Below are positions 1-8,213 of a DNA stretch of 19,253 bases, piece by piece. The first letter of the stretch is position 1; each line of letters starts with the position of its first letter. The notes beneath the pieces are model-generated. The model was given only the letters and a program-made list of their open reading frames with translations. It was not told the DNA's origin and ran no database searches. The position numbers were made by a program, and so were the translations under genes. The stretch is taken from assembly GCA_009776395.1 (NCBI GenBank), contig WRNX01000013.1, positions 1 through 19,253 on the forward strand, read 5' to 3'. Origin of the DNA: Lentimicrobiaceae bacterium. GTDB lineage: Bacteria > Bacteroidota > Bacteroidia > Bacteroidales > WCHB1-69.

Positions 1-131
1 ATGTTTTACATTTAATCTTATGACTCCCGTATTTTCTCAATTCACATCCTTTGCAAATGGGGCGGCAAAAATATATTTTTTTTAATACGAAAAATTTAAT
101 ATTTTACTTTTTTAAAAAGATAAAAAAATAT

Positions 132-163
132 TTTGTTTTTCAATCGCATATTTTCTATTTTTG
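132..163 (+). promoter_or_regulatory. Bacteroidota-type promoter of pheT
   Basis: A -33 box TTTG lies at 132-135 and a -7 box TATTTTTG at 156-163, which fits the Bacteroides primary-sigma consensus TTTG / TAnnTTTG with a 20-base spacer. Transcription would start near 168-171 and give a leader of roughly 15 bases before the ATG at 185. The rest of the first 184 bases is AT-rich and shows no gene. The match is exact in both boxes, but no transcript start is visible from sequence alone. Confidence 0.65.
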
Positions 164-184
164 CCGTTTCTTAAAAAAATACTG

Positions 185-2638
185 ATGAAAATTTCATTCA
201 ACTGGCTTAAACAATACATTAATTTTGATTTGCCCCCTGAAGAAACAGGGTGCTATTTAACTAATTGTGGATTAGAAGTAGAAGCTATCGAAAAATTTGA
301 AGTAATAAAAGGGGGACTTCGTGGCATTGTTGTTGGCGAAGTACTCTCCTGCAAAGCGCATCCTGATTCAGATCACCTGCACGTTACCACAGTAAATATT
401 GGCGGTGAATCGCCGCTCAATATTGTTTGTGGCGCGCCAAACGTGCGCACCGGTTTGAAAGTAGCGGTTGCCACAGCAGGAACAATACTCTATGCAGGCG
501 AAGAATCGTTTACAATTAAAAAATCGAAAATTAGAGGTGCAGCCTCTGAAGGTATGATCTGCTCAGAAAAAGAGTTACAATTGGGCGATAACCACGAGGG
601 AATTATGGAATTGGACGCAAACGCTCAAATTGGACAACCCGCTGCCGAATATTTTAATATTGAAGAAGATTACATTTTTGAAATAGGCTTAACCCCCAAC
701 CGTAGCGACGCTATTTCGCATATTGGCGTAGCAAGAGACCTCTACGCAGCGTTGAAACAAAACAATATCCCCTGCTCTAAACCCATGCTTCCCTTTGTTG
801 CAGATTTTATTCCCAGCAAACGACAACCATCTATTGCTATTACTATAGAAAATAAAATTGCCTGCCCAAGATATACCGGAATGTGCTTGGAAGATGTAGA
901 AGTTAAAGAATCGCCCGACTGGCTAAAAAACAGATTGCGCTCTGTAGGTATTCGTCCTGTAAATAATATTGTAGATATCACACAGTTTGTAATGCTTGAA
1001 ACCGGACACCCACTTCATGCTTTTGACTCAGATAAAATTGAAGAAAGAAAAGTAATCATTAAAACATTACCCAAAGATACGCTATTCAAAACATTAGACG
1101 ATAAAGATATTCAATTGCATGAAGAAGATTTAATGATTTGTAACGCAGTAAATGGAATGTGTATAGCAGGAGTTTACGGCGGAAAAGATTCCGGTATAAC
1201 AGAAAATACAAAAAATGTATTCTTGGAAAGCGCTTTTTTTAACCCCATTTCTGTACGAAAAACTTCAAAAAGACATGATTTGAAAACCGACGCCGCTTTC
1301 CGATATGAAAGAGGTTGTGATGTGAATATGACCATCTACGCTATTAAAAGAACTGCAAAATTATTAGTGGATTTGGCAAACGCAGTAGTAGTATCCGAAA
1401 TCATTGATGAATATCCAACAACTATTAATCCGCTTGTAATTCCACTTTCTGTTGAAGAAGTAGCAAAAGTTGCAGGTAAAATAATTGATATAGAAGTAAT
1501 TTCAACCATTCTACTCAATCTTGGGTTTGAAAATAATGCCATTAGCGAAAATAAACTCTCGGTAACTATACCCCTTAACAAACACGATGTTACACGCCCG
1601 ATTGACTTAATTGAAGAAGTAATGCGTATTTATGGATACAATCATATTGAAACATCGCAAGAGATTACATATTTTCAACATAACAAACCTGAAGCCAATC
1701 TTCAAAAATTACAGAAAAATATATCTGTTTATTTAGCAAATAACGGTTTTTTTGAAATGATGAATAATTCCCTTGCAAAAGGTGAGTATGCCTCCATTTT
1801 TGACTTTTTGGATGAAAACGAGCGCGTGGACTTAGTGAACCCGTTGAGCAGCGAATTGAATGCCATGCGTCAAACATTACTCCTTTCAGGTTTGGAAACC
1901 ATTGCCAGAAATCTCAATAATAAAAATAATAATCTTAAACTCTTTGAATTTGGAAAAACATATCACATTATTAATAAGGAAGATAATGATGTGTTAAAAC
2001 GTTACTCCGAAAAAGAAAAATTATCTCTGTTCGTTACCGGAAAAACACACGAAGAAAATTGGATCACACAACCCAAAGATTTAGATTTCTTCTTTTTGAA
2101 AAATTTTGTTGAAAATATTTTGCATAAATCAGGCGTATCTTTTACTACAAATAATCTATTTGAAGAACATCATACTACTTTCATTGAATCATTGTGTTTT
2201 ATTAATAATGAACAAATTATTGCGAAATTAGGGCAGGTTCATCCTAAAATCTTAAAATATTTTGACATCAAAAAAACCATCTACTATGCTGAAATAGAGA
2301 TTACTCCTCTGTTTGACGAATATTTGAAACACAAAACCCTTTACACCTCTATTGCGCTTACCCCAACAGTAAAAAGAGATTTAGCGCTTGTGGTAGATAA
2401 AAACATTACTTATCAACAATTGGAAAAAGTAGCCACACAATTCGGCTCAAGACATATAAAAAAAATCTCATTATTTGATGTCTATGAAGGTGATAAACTG
2501 CCGGAGGACAAAAAACAGTACGCATTGAATTTTCTGTTGCAACATCCCGACAAAACTATGACTGATGAAGAAATTAACAAAATAATGAATAAATTAGTAA
2601 GCGCATTTGAGAGAGAATGCGGTGCAACGCTGAGATAA
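185..2638 (+). CDS. pheT: Phenylalanine--tRNA ligase beta subunit
   Basis: Beta subunit of the cytoplasmic (alpha-beta)2 enzyme that charges tRNA-Phe with phenylalanine. The 817-residue product has the family's usual length and order: the MKIS-NWLK-Y start, an EMAP-like tRNA-binding domain around 45-150 (HPDSDHL, CGAPNV, SEGMICS), the B3/4 region with TPNRSDAISHIG and LETGHPLHAFD around 180-380, a B5 domain around 410-490 ending in LIEEVMRIYGY, and a C-terminal ferredoxin-fold anticodon-binding domain around 720-817 (TPTVKRDLALVVD). I chose the ATG at 185 over a TTG at 161. The TTG lies inside the -7 promoter box, and homologues begin with MKIS. pheS is not in this window; in this phylum it is often unlinked. 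The gene looks intact and appears to be the first gene after its own promoter. Confidence 0.97.
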   Translation: MKISFNWLKQYINFDLPPEETGCYLTNCGLEVEAIEKFEVIKGGLRGIVVGEVLSCKAHPDSDHLHVTTVNIGGESPLNIVCGAPNVRTGLKVAVATAGTILYAGEESFTIKKSKIRGAASEGMICSEKELQLGDNHEGIMELDANAQIGQPAAEYFNIEEDYIFEIGLTPNRSDAISHIGVARDLYAALKQNNIPCSKPMLPFVADFIPSKRQPSIAITIENKIACPRYTGMCLEDVEVKESPDWLKNRLRSVGIRPVNNIVDITQFVMLETGHPLHAFDSDKIEERKVIIKTLPKDTLFKTLDDKDIQLHEEDLMICNAVNGMCIAGVYGGKDSGITENTKNVFLESAFFNPISVRKTSKRHDLKTDAAFRYERGCDVNMTIYAIKRTAKLLVDLANAVVVSEIIDEYPTTINPLVIPLSVEEVAKVAGKIIDIEVISTILLNLGFENNAISENKLSVTIPLNKHDVTRPIDLIEEVMRIYGYNHIETSQEITYFQHNKPEANLQKLQKNISVYLANNGFFEMMNNSLAKGEYASIFDFLDENERVDLVNPLSSELNAMRQTLLLSGLETIARNLNNKNNNLKLFEFGKTYHIINKEDNDVLKRYSEKEKLSLFVTGKTHEENWITQPKDLDFFFLKNFVENILHKSGVSFTTNNLFEEHHTTFIESLCFINNEQIIAKLGQVHPKILKYFDIKKTIYYAEIEITPLFDEYLKHKTLYTSIALTPTVKRDLALVVDKNITYQQLEKVATQFGSRHIKKISLFDVYEGDKLPEDKKQYALNFLLQHPDKTMTDEEINKIMNKLVSAFERECGATLR

Positions 2639-2646
2639 AGAAATAG

Positions 2647-2666
2647 CAAGGAGGCATGCCCCCTTG
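2647..2666 (+). terminator. Short hairpin between pheT and rpiB
   Basis: An inverted repeat pairs CAAGG (2647-2651) with CCTTG (2662-2666), then continues after one A-C mismatch with two more G-C pairs around a CATG loop. It starts 9 bases after the pheT stop. No T-run follows, so it is a poor intrinsic terminator. It may instead protect the 3' end of the pheT message or separate it from rpiB. The GGAGG inside it has no open frame of useful length behind it. Confidence 0.3.
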
Positions 2667-2697
2667 TCTAATTTAAAAATTAATAAAAATCTTTAAA

Positions 2698-3120
2698 ATG
2701 ATTACTTATATTGCTTCCGACCATGCGGGTTTTGAACTAAAACAGTTTATAATTTCCAATTTTTCTGATTTTCATTGGAAAGATGCTGGTTGTTATTCAT
2801 TAGATAGCGTTAACTATCCTGATTATGCACATATAGTAGCAGGTTATATTTCGGAACATCCAGAAGAAATGGGAGTTCTTATTTGTGGTTCGGGAAACGG
2901 AATGCAGATGTCGGCAAACAAACATCCTAATGTGAGAGCGGCGTTGTGTTGGAATAAGGAAATTGCTGTTTTGGCGCGTTCTCATAATAATGCTAATATT
3001 TTGGCGTTACCTGCAAGATTTATTTCAAAAGAGGAAGCCATCGCTATTGTTTCTGCTTTTTTTGAAACTCCTTTTGAAGGAGGACGGCATGCTGTGAGAG
3101 TAGATAAGATTAATTTATAG
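2698..3120 (+). CDS. rpiB: Ribose-5-phosphate isomerase B
   Basis: Converts ribose 5-phosphate and ribulose 5-phosphate in the non-oxidative pentose phosphate pathway, in the cytoplasm. The 140 residues are normal for the RpiB/LacAB family. Visible marks are ASDHAGFELK at 6-15 (Asp8, His9), the phosphate-binding/catalytic CGSGNGM loop with Cys63, and SHNNANILALPAR near 95-107. The protein starts directly with the first beta strand, as in homologues. It lies 59 bases after pheT and only 6 bases before the tRNA-dihydrouridine synthase gene, so it probably shares a transcript with the latter. No Shine-Dalgarno is seen; the A-rich stretch before the ATG is typical of the phylum. Confusion with allose-phosphate isomerase activity is possible, because RpiB enzymes can be promiscuous. 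Confidence 0.93.
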   Translation: MITYIASDHAGFELKQFIISNFSDFHWKDAGCYSLDSVNYPDYAHIVAGYISEHPEEMGVLICGSGNGMQMSANKHPNVRAALCWNKEIAVLARSHNNANILALPARFISKEEAIAIVSAFFETPFEGGRHAVRVDKINL

Positions 3121-3126
3121 GATACT

Positions 3127-4086
3127 ATGAATTTTTTTTCGCATTATTTGGAAAAATATCCAAAAGCGCTTTTTTTAGCGCCTATGGAAGAGATTACCGA
3201 CATGCCTTTTAGAAAGATATGTAAAAGTATGGGTGCAGATGTGTTAACTTCCGAGTTTGTATCTTCCGAAGCGTTAATCAGAGATGTACAGAAAAGTTTC
3301 GACAAAATGACTTTTGATGAAACGGAACGTCCTTTTGGAATTCAGATTTTTGGGCATGATGAAAACTCGTTGGTCAAAGCCGCACAAGTTGCCGAAGTGC
3401 AACATCCTGATTTTATAGATATTAATTGGGGGTGTCCGGTAAAAAAAGTAGTGGAAAAGGGTGCGGGCGCTGCCATTCTAAAAGATATTCATAGAATGGT
3501 ATCCTGTACAAAAGCGGTAGTGAATGCCGTAAAACTGCCCGTTTCGGTTAAAACACGCCTGGGTTGGGATATGAACGACAAACCGATTGTTACGGTGGCA
3601 GAACAACTACAGGATATTGGAATACAAGCCATCACTATTCATGGCAGAACACGTTCGCAACTATATTCCGGTGTGGCAGACTGGACTTTGATTGGCGAAG
3701 TAAAAAACAATCCACGAATGAAAATTCCTGTGATTGGAAACGGAGATATAACATCCGCTGAAAAAGCAGTTTTGTTTACACAAAGATACGGAGTTGATGC
3801 GCTCATGATTGGACGTGCCGCCATTGGCAACCCATGGATCTTTAAAGAGATAAAAAAAATATTTGTTAATGAAATCTACCAACCTCCTTCCTTAGAAGAA
3901 AAAATAAATATCCTGTTGGAACACCTTACTAATAAAATAGCCTTATATGGCGAGAAGAGAGCTTGTCTTGAAATGAGAAAACACTATATGGGGTATTTTA
4001 AAGGAGTGGATAATTTTAAAAAAGTTAGGTTGGAATTGATGAAAGCGATATCTATGGAAGAGATAGAAAGAGTTTTATATATCTGA
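3127..4086 (+). CDS. dusB: tRNA-dihydrouridine synthase, DusB type
   Basis: FMN-dependent enzyme that reduces specific uridines in the tRNA D-loop to dihydrouridine using NADPH. The 319-residue protein is a TIM barrel plus a C-terminal helical tRNA-binding domain. It has the full motif set: LAPMEEITDMPFR at 17-29, SEFVSSEAL, the catalytic DINWGCPVKKV with Cys103, GAGAAIL, VKTRLGWD with Lys142, the IHGRTR flavin/phosphate motif, IPVIGNGDI and DALMIGRAAIGNPWIF. The DusB assignment rests on overall resemblance to the Bacteroidota DusB group; the exact uridine modified cannot be read from sequence. It follows rpiB by 6 bases and converges on the M3 peptidase gene, with 94 bases between the two stop codons. 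Confidence 0.93.
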   Translation: MNFFSHYLEKYPKALFLAPMEEITDMPFRKICKSMGADVLTSEFVSSEALIRDVQKSFDKMTFDETERPFGIQIFGHDENSLVKAAQVAEVQHPDFIDINWGCPVKKVVEKGAGAAILKDIHRMVSCTKAVVNAVKLPVSVKTRLGWDMNDKPIVTVAEQLQDIGIQAITIHGRTRSQLYSGVADWTLIGEVKNNPRMKIPVIGNGDITSAEKAVLFTQRYGVDALMIGRAAIGNPWIFKEIKKIFVNEIYQPPSLEEKINILLEHLTNKIALYGEKRACLEMRKHYMGYFKGVDNFKKVRLELMKAISMEEIERVLYI

Positions 4087-4138
4087 ATTCCGTTTAAGCA
4101 CATGAAAATTATAGGAATTTAACGAAACAATAATGTTA

Positions 4139-4154
4139 ACGCCAAAGACGCAAA
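4139..4154 (+). repeat. Two-unit 9-bp word in the dusB/dcp gap
   Basis: The convergent gap between the dusB-type gene and the M3 peptidase gene (4087-4180) holds ACGCCAAAG followed by ACGCAAA, an imperfect 9-bp direct repeat. I see no strong terminator there: TTTTCCGAAAA at about 4161 has too short a loop, and the T-rich run after it is not backed by a GC stem. The repeat is short and could be chance. Confidence 0.3.
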
Positions 4155-4180
4155 TAGTTTTCCGAAAAGTTTTTTAGTTT

Positions 4181-6343
4181 TTATTTTTCAAACCCGTTCT
4201 TTATCATTAACGCGTCAACTTTGGGTTCTCTGCCTCTGAAAGCAACAAAGAGTTCCATTGGTTTTTTGGAACCGCCTTTGGAAAGGATGTTTTCTACAAA
4301 CGACTCGGCAACCTCTTTGTTAAAAGTTCCTTTTTCTTTGAAGAGTGAAAAAGCGTCTGCTTCCAATACTTCCGCCCATTTATAGCTGTAATATCCTACC
4401 GCATAACCACCGGAAAAGATATGACTAAACGATGTGCTGAAACATGTGCCGGGCGCTTCGGGAAGTAAATCTACCAGTGCAGTAGCTTTTCTTTCCAAAT
4501 CAACAATATCGTTTACCTCTTTGGGATCTATGGTGTGCCACATCATATCGGTATAACCAAACATCAGTTGTCTGCAAAAAGCATAACCTGCCAAGTAGGT
4601 TTCCGCTTCTTTCAGTTTTTGAATTAACTCTTGGGGAATGAGCTCTCCTGTTTGATAATGATAGGCAAATGTTTTCAAAAAATTGGGTTCCGAAGCCCAG
4701 TTCTCCATAATTTGCGAGGGAAGTTCTACAAAATCGCGCGCTACGTTGGTTCCGGATAAAGATTCATACGTTACATCGGAAAGCAAGCCGTGCAAAGCGT
4801 GCCCAAATTCATGTAAAAAAGTGCCTACCTCAGAAAAAGTTAATAATGAAGGGTTTGTTTCTGTGGAGGGGGTAAAGTTCATATTTAAGGTAACAATGGG
4901 ACGAACGTCGGTATCCCCCATTTTGTACTGTTCGCGGTAAGAGTTCATCCACGCCCCTGCACGCTTCGATTCGCGAGGATGAAAATCCAAATATAAAACT
5001 CCCATAAATCTATCGCCTCGAAAAACTTCATACGCCGTAACATCAGAATGATATACCTGAATATCAGTGCTTTTTTTATAGGTCAAGTGAAATAAGTTTT
5101 GCGTTAATTGAAATACGCCCTCAATCACTTTTTCCAACTTGAAATAGGGTTTTAATAATTCATCATTCAAACTGTATTTTTTATCTTTCAACTTTTCGGC
5201 GTAGTAAGAAAAATCCCAGCGTTGAACAGGCTCATTAAATCCTAATGTTTGTGCATATTCTTGAATTTCTGCCACCTCTTTTCTTCCTGCTATTACAGAT
5301 ACTTCTGCTAAATTGTTCAATAATTGATACACATTATCGGGATTTTCTGCCATTCTGTTTTCCAAAGCATAATAAGTATAATCTTTGAAACCAAGAAGTT
5401 GAGCAATATCGTAACGAGTTTGTAAAATCTCTTTAATCACATCGCTATTATCATATTTTCCTTTAAACGCACGGGCATTGTACGCCATATAAAACTCTTT
5501 TCTCAACGCTCTGTCACCCGCGTAAGTCATAATGGATAAATAACTGGGTTGACTTAAATCGAACAGATATCCTTCTAAATTTTTGTTTTTGGCTTTACTT
5601 TTTGCAATTTCCAGATCAGTTTGGGACAATCCTTTCAATTGATTTTCATCTTTTATCAATTTAGAAAAATCGTTGGTATAATTCAATACATTATCCGAAA
5701 AATCGAGGGAAAGTTTTGCCAATTTCATGGAGAGCTCGCGGTACTTTTCTTTTTGATCTTCATCTAAATTTGCGCCGCTACGGATAAAGTTTTGGTAAAT
5801 TTTTTCCAACAGTATCATATCTTCTTCATTGGTGAGTTCATTTTTATCTGCATACACTTGTTGTACTTTGGCAAACAGATCTTTGTTGAGATACATTTGA
5901 TTTGAGTATTCGGTCATCATGGGACTGATCTCTTTTGCTAATGCTTGCAGTTCGGGGGAAGTATTAGAAGATAAAAGATTGTAAAACACTCCCGAAACTT
6001 TTGTAAGTAATTGTCCTGCATGTTCTAATGGAATGATTACGGTTTGAAAAGTTGGTTTTCGGGCGGGAGGTTCCGGTGCGCCGGGTTGTTTGCCTGTGTT
6101 TGCAATTCCTTCTATCTCTTTTTCTGCCATTTCAATTGCAAACTGAAAAGCGGGCATAAAATCTTCCGTTTTAATTTCGTTAAACGGAGGTGTTTGATGG
6201 GGCGTATCCCAATCTTTAATCAAGGGATTGTTTTTGATTTCTTCCGGAATATTCATAATAATTGAAGAGGTTAGTTTTTGCTGCGCCAATCCAAAACTTA
6301 AGATAAAGCATAATGCAAATGTTAAAAGGGTAATTTTTTTCAT
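4181..6343 (-). CDS. dcp: M3-family zinc metallopeptidase (dipeptidyl carboxypeptidase-like)
   Basis: Zinc oligopeptidase of family M3A, closest in layout to dipeptidyl carboxypeptidase Dcp. It would trim peptides taken up or released in the envelope. The 720 residues begin with a signal peptide (about 1-21, cut near FGLA-QQ), so the enzyme is probably periplasmic. The zinc site is HEFGH at 511-515, with the third ligand Glu540 in DFVELPSQ; the N-terminal NPL-WDTPHQTPPF segment is typical of secreted Bacteroidota members. Residues about 83-97 (GAPEPPAR and flanks) look like a proline-rich insertion between helices and are locally GC-rich. The gene is last in the minus-strand cluster, 52 bases after ispF with a heptamer array in the gap. 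Oligopeptidase A-type specificity cannot be excluded. Confidence 0.92.
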   Translation of the reverse strand: MKKITLLTFALCFILSFGLAQQKLTSSIIMNIPEEIKNNPLIKDWDTPHQTPPFNEIKTEDFMPAFQFAIEMAEKEIEGIANTGKQPGAPEPPARKPTFQTVIIPLEHAGQLLTKVSGVFYNLLSSNTSPELQALAKEISPMMTEYSNQMYLNKDLFAKVQQVYADKNELTNEEDMILLEKIYQNFIRSGANLDEDQKEKYRELSMKLAKLSLDFSDNVLNYTNDFSKLIKDENQLKGLSQTDLEIAKSKAKNKNLEGYLFDLSQPSYLSIMTYAGDRALRKEFYMAYNARAFKGKYDNSDVIKEILQTRYDIAQLLGFKDYTYYALENRMAENPDNVYQLLNNLAEVSVIAGRKEVAEIQEYAQTLGFNEPVQRWDFSYYAEKLKDKKYSLNDELLKPYFKLEKVIEGVFQLTQNLFHLTYKKSTDIQVYHSDVTAYEVFRGDRFMGVLYLDFHPRESKRAGAWMNSYREQYKMGDTDVRPIVTLNMNFTPSTETNPSLLTFSEVGTFLHEFGHALHGLLSDVTYESLSGTNVARDFVELPSQIMENWASEPNFLKTFAYHYQTGELIPQELIQKLKEAETYLAGYAFCRQLMFGYTDMMWHTIDPKEVNDIVDLERKATALVDLLPEAPGTCFSTSFSHIFSGGYAVGYYSYKWAEVLEADAFSLFKEKGTFNKEVAESFVENILSKGGSKKPMELFVAFRGREPKVDALMIKNGFEK

Positions 6344-6353
6344 ATTTTTTTTT

Positions 6354-6381
6354 AGTTACAAGTTACGAGTTACAAGTTACG
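6354..6381 (+). repeat. 7-bp tandem array (AGTTACR)4 between ispF and dcp
   Basis: Four exact 7-bp units, AGTTACA, AGTTACG, AGTTACA, AGTTACG, fill most of the gap between the ispF stop codon and the dcp start. They end 10 bases upstream of the dcp ATG. On the coding (minus) strand each unit contains TAA. The flank at 6390-6405 continues as two 8-bp units (ATCACCTC, ATCCTCTC) that cover the ispF stop codon. The words are the same as those near 14457 and 17299. Confidence 0.9.
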
Positions 6382-6395
6382 TTAACAGTATCACC

Positions 6396-6878
6396 TCATC
6401 CTCTCATCAGCACTACTGCTTGCGCAGCAATGGCTTCTCCCCGTCCAATGGCGTTAAGTTGTTCGTTGGTTTTTGCCTTGATAGATATTTGAGAAATCTC
6501 TAATTGTAATAATTCCGCCAAACGAGTTCTCATTGATAAAATGTAAGGTGTTAATTTTGGTTGTTCTGTAATGATGTTAATATCTATATTTTCAATAAAG
6601 TAACCTTTATTTTTAAGTAAAAGCAAACATTGTTGAAGCAATATAAGACTGTCGGCGTTTTTGTATTTTGGGTCTGTATCGGGGAAGTGAGTTCCAATAT
6701 CACCAAGGGCTGCGGCGCCAAGCAAGGCATCTATTAAAGCATGAATGGCAACATCCCCATCGGAGTGCGCCACACATCTTTTATCAAAAGGAATACTAAT
6801 TCCCGCTAATTTAAAATCAAGTTTGTTGCTAATTTTTAATTTATGAATATCATACCCAATCCCGACACGCATGTTCAT
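6396..6878 (-). CDS. ispF: 2-C-methyl-D-erythritol 2,4-cyclodiphosphate synthase
   Basis: Fifth enzyme of the MEP isoprenoid pathway: it closes CDP-methylerythritol 2-phosphate to the cyclic diphosphate and releases CMP. The 160-residue length is normal. Zinc ligands are Asp10 and His12 in GYDIH and His46 in SDGDVAIHALIDALLGAAALGD. FPDTDP and the C-terminal GRGEAIAAQAVVLM, part of the trimer cavity and CMP site, are present. The start at 6878 gives MNMRVG, matching the usual M-(K/N)-x-RVG; the ATG two codons on is a possible alternative. It follows porV by 10 bases, so the two are probably cotranscribed. Its product feeds the isoprenoid chain that UppS, encoded in the same cluster, elongates. 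Confidence 0.96.
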   Translation of the reverse strand: MNMRVGIGYDIHKLKISNKLDFKLAGISIPFDKRCVAHSDGDVAIHALIDALLGAAALGDIGTHFPDTDPKYKNADSLILLQQCLLLLKNKGYFIENIDINIITEQPKLTPYILSMRTRLAELLQLEISQISIKAKTNEQLNAIGRGEAIAAQAVVLMRG

Positions 6879-6888
6879 AGATATTATT

Positions 6889-8157
6889 TTACTTAAGTTT
6901 ACCCTGATTTTTTATTTGCTCTCTATTGAATGATTCAAGCATAAAGGTAAGAGAGAAACGCAACGTATTCTCTAACGGATGTTTTTGTTCAAATGCAAAC
7001 AAATAACACACATCAATAGCAAAGATATTGTATTTTACGCCTGCGCCCACGGTGGCAAATTTTCTATTTCCTTTGTATTTATTTTCGAGGAAAGTTCCTG
7101 CTCTTACAAATAAAATATTTCGGTAAGCATATTCTACGCCTGCTGACCATACTACTTCTCTCATTTTTTCATTAAAACATCCTTTTGGGTTTATCTTATA
7201 CCCACCTGAGGCGTCATAAAACGAGCGGGCAATTCCTACAATGGGGTTAATATCATCCAAGTTTCTACCATTTCCGTAATACTCATAGGTATGGGTTATA
7301 GTATCTTGATGTCCAATGGGAGGACTTGGCACTAACAGTTTTCCGGCTTCTGCATTGATAGAAATAACATTATAGTCGTCAATAGCCATGGCGTAAGACA
7401 ACCCCAATCTCAGATTACAAGGTAAGAAATCTCTATGAGTACCGGAAGAATAAGATACTTTATTTCCAATATTGGAAATATTAACGCCAAACATTAAGTT
7501 AGAACTTTTTAATCCGCTATTGTAGTGTGCAAACTCTTTATTTACAAACAGCGAAATATCCACTGCACCGGCAATTCCTGCTTTCATATCCACTCCTGTA
7601 TTTTGATCTTGATAACTTTGCGTAAGATTTGAATACACGAAACGGGGCGTAACTGCCATGGAAACAATCTTGGAAAGTTTTCTTGAGTAAGTAAAGTCCA
7701 ATGCAAATTCGTTAGGATTCACCGACGTTAAATGAACGCCATTTATATCTGTAAAATCTATTTGTCCCAGAGAGAAATATCTCAATGAGAATGCAATGGC
7801 ATCGTTTTCAGTAACTTTCCAAAAAGTAGATAGATAGGCAAGGTGAATATCATTAATTAAACTTTTCAGCCAAGGGCTGTATGCGATACCAATTCCAAAA
7901 ACATCTTCATTAAATACATATTTTGCGGGGTTATGATGTTGTGAATAGTTGTCGGGGGAAGTAGCCACTCCCATATCTCCCATTCCTCCAGCGCGGGAAT
8001 CGGGCGCAATCATTAAAAAAGGAGCGGCGGTAGTAACAACATTCATATATTTTTGGGTAGGATCTTTAATAAAATCATCATAGTCAATTCTGCCTTGTGC
8101 AGATAACAAACCAATAGAAAGGATGAAGAATGAGATGAGAAGCAAAAGTTTTTTCAT
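6889..8157 (-). CDS. porV: T9SS outer-membrane shuttle protein PorV (LptO)
   Basis: PorV is a FadL-like outer-membrane beta-barrel that collects type IX cargo from the translocon and carries it to the PorU sortase. The 422-residue protein has a signal peptide (about 1-20, cut at LLSA-Q). It also has the family's conserved N-terminal region, with TAAPFL-IAPDSRAGGMGDMGVATSPD and QHHNPAKY at about 43-80, followed by alternating amphipathic strands and a C-terminal barrel strand region ending in RFSLTFMLESF. It is directly downstream of porU (56-base gap), the same pair order known from Porphyromonas gingivalis and other Bacteroidota. PorQ or another PorV-like paralogue is the only real alternative; the porU neighbour favours PorV. 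Ten bases separate it from ispF. Confidence 0.92.
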   Translation of the reverse strand: MKKLLLLISFFILSIGLLSAQGRIDYDDFIKDPTQKYMNVVTTAAPFLMIAPDSRAGGMGDMGVATSPDNYSQHHNPAKYVFNEDVFGIGIAYSPWLKSLINDIHLAYLSTFWKVTENDAIAFSLRYFSLGQIDFTDINGVHLTSVNPNEFALDFTYSRKLSKIVSMAVTPRFVYSNLTQSYQDQNTGVDMKAGIAGAVDISLFVNKEFAHYNSGLKSSNLMFGVNISNIGNKVSYSSGTHRDFLPCNLRLGLSYAMAIDDYNVISINAEAGKLLVPSPPIGHQDTITHTYEYYGNGRNLDDINPIVGIARSFYDASGGYKINPKGCFNEKMREVVWSAGVEYAYRNILFVRAGTFLENKYKGNRKFATVGAGVKYNIFAIDVCYLFAFEQKHPLENTLRFSLTFMLESFNREQIKNQGKLK

Positions 8158-8213
8158 GTAATAATAGTTAGAGATTAATAATTTTCAAAAAACGGTATAA
8201 CCCTTTTAATATT

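Noticed and set aside
1..131. Possible end or start of a neighbouring gene at the left edge
   Set aside because: Both strands have early stops, and the possible ATGs on the minus strand are followed at once by stop codons, so nothing can be supported.
161..184. Eight extra N-terminal codons of pheT from a TTG start
   Set aside because: The TTG is part of the predicted -7 promoter box, and the family begins at the MKIS encoded at 185.
4087..4180. Possible bidirectional terminator between the dusB-type gene and dcp
   Set aside because: The only inverted repeat is TTTTCCGAAAA, which leaves too short a loop, and no GC-rich stem is present.
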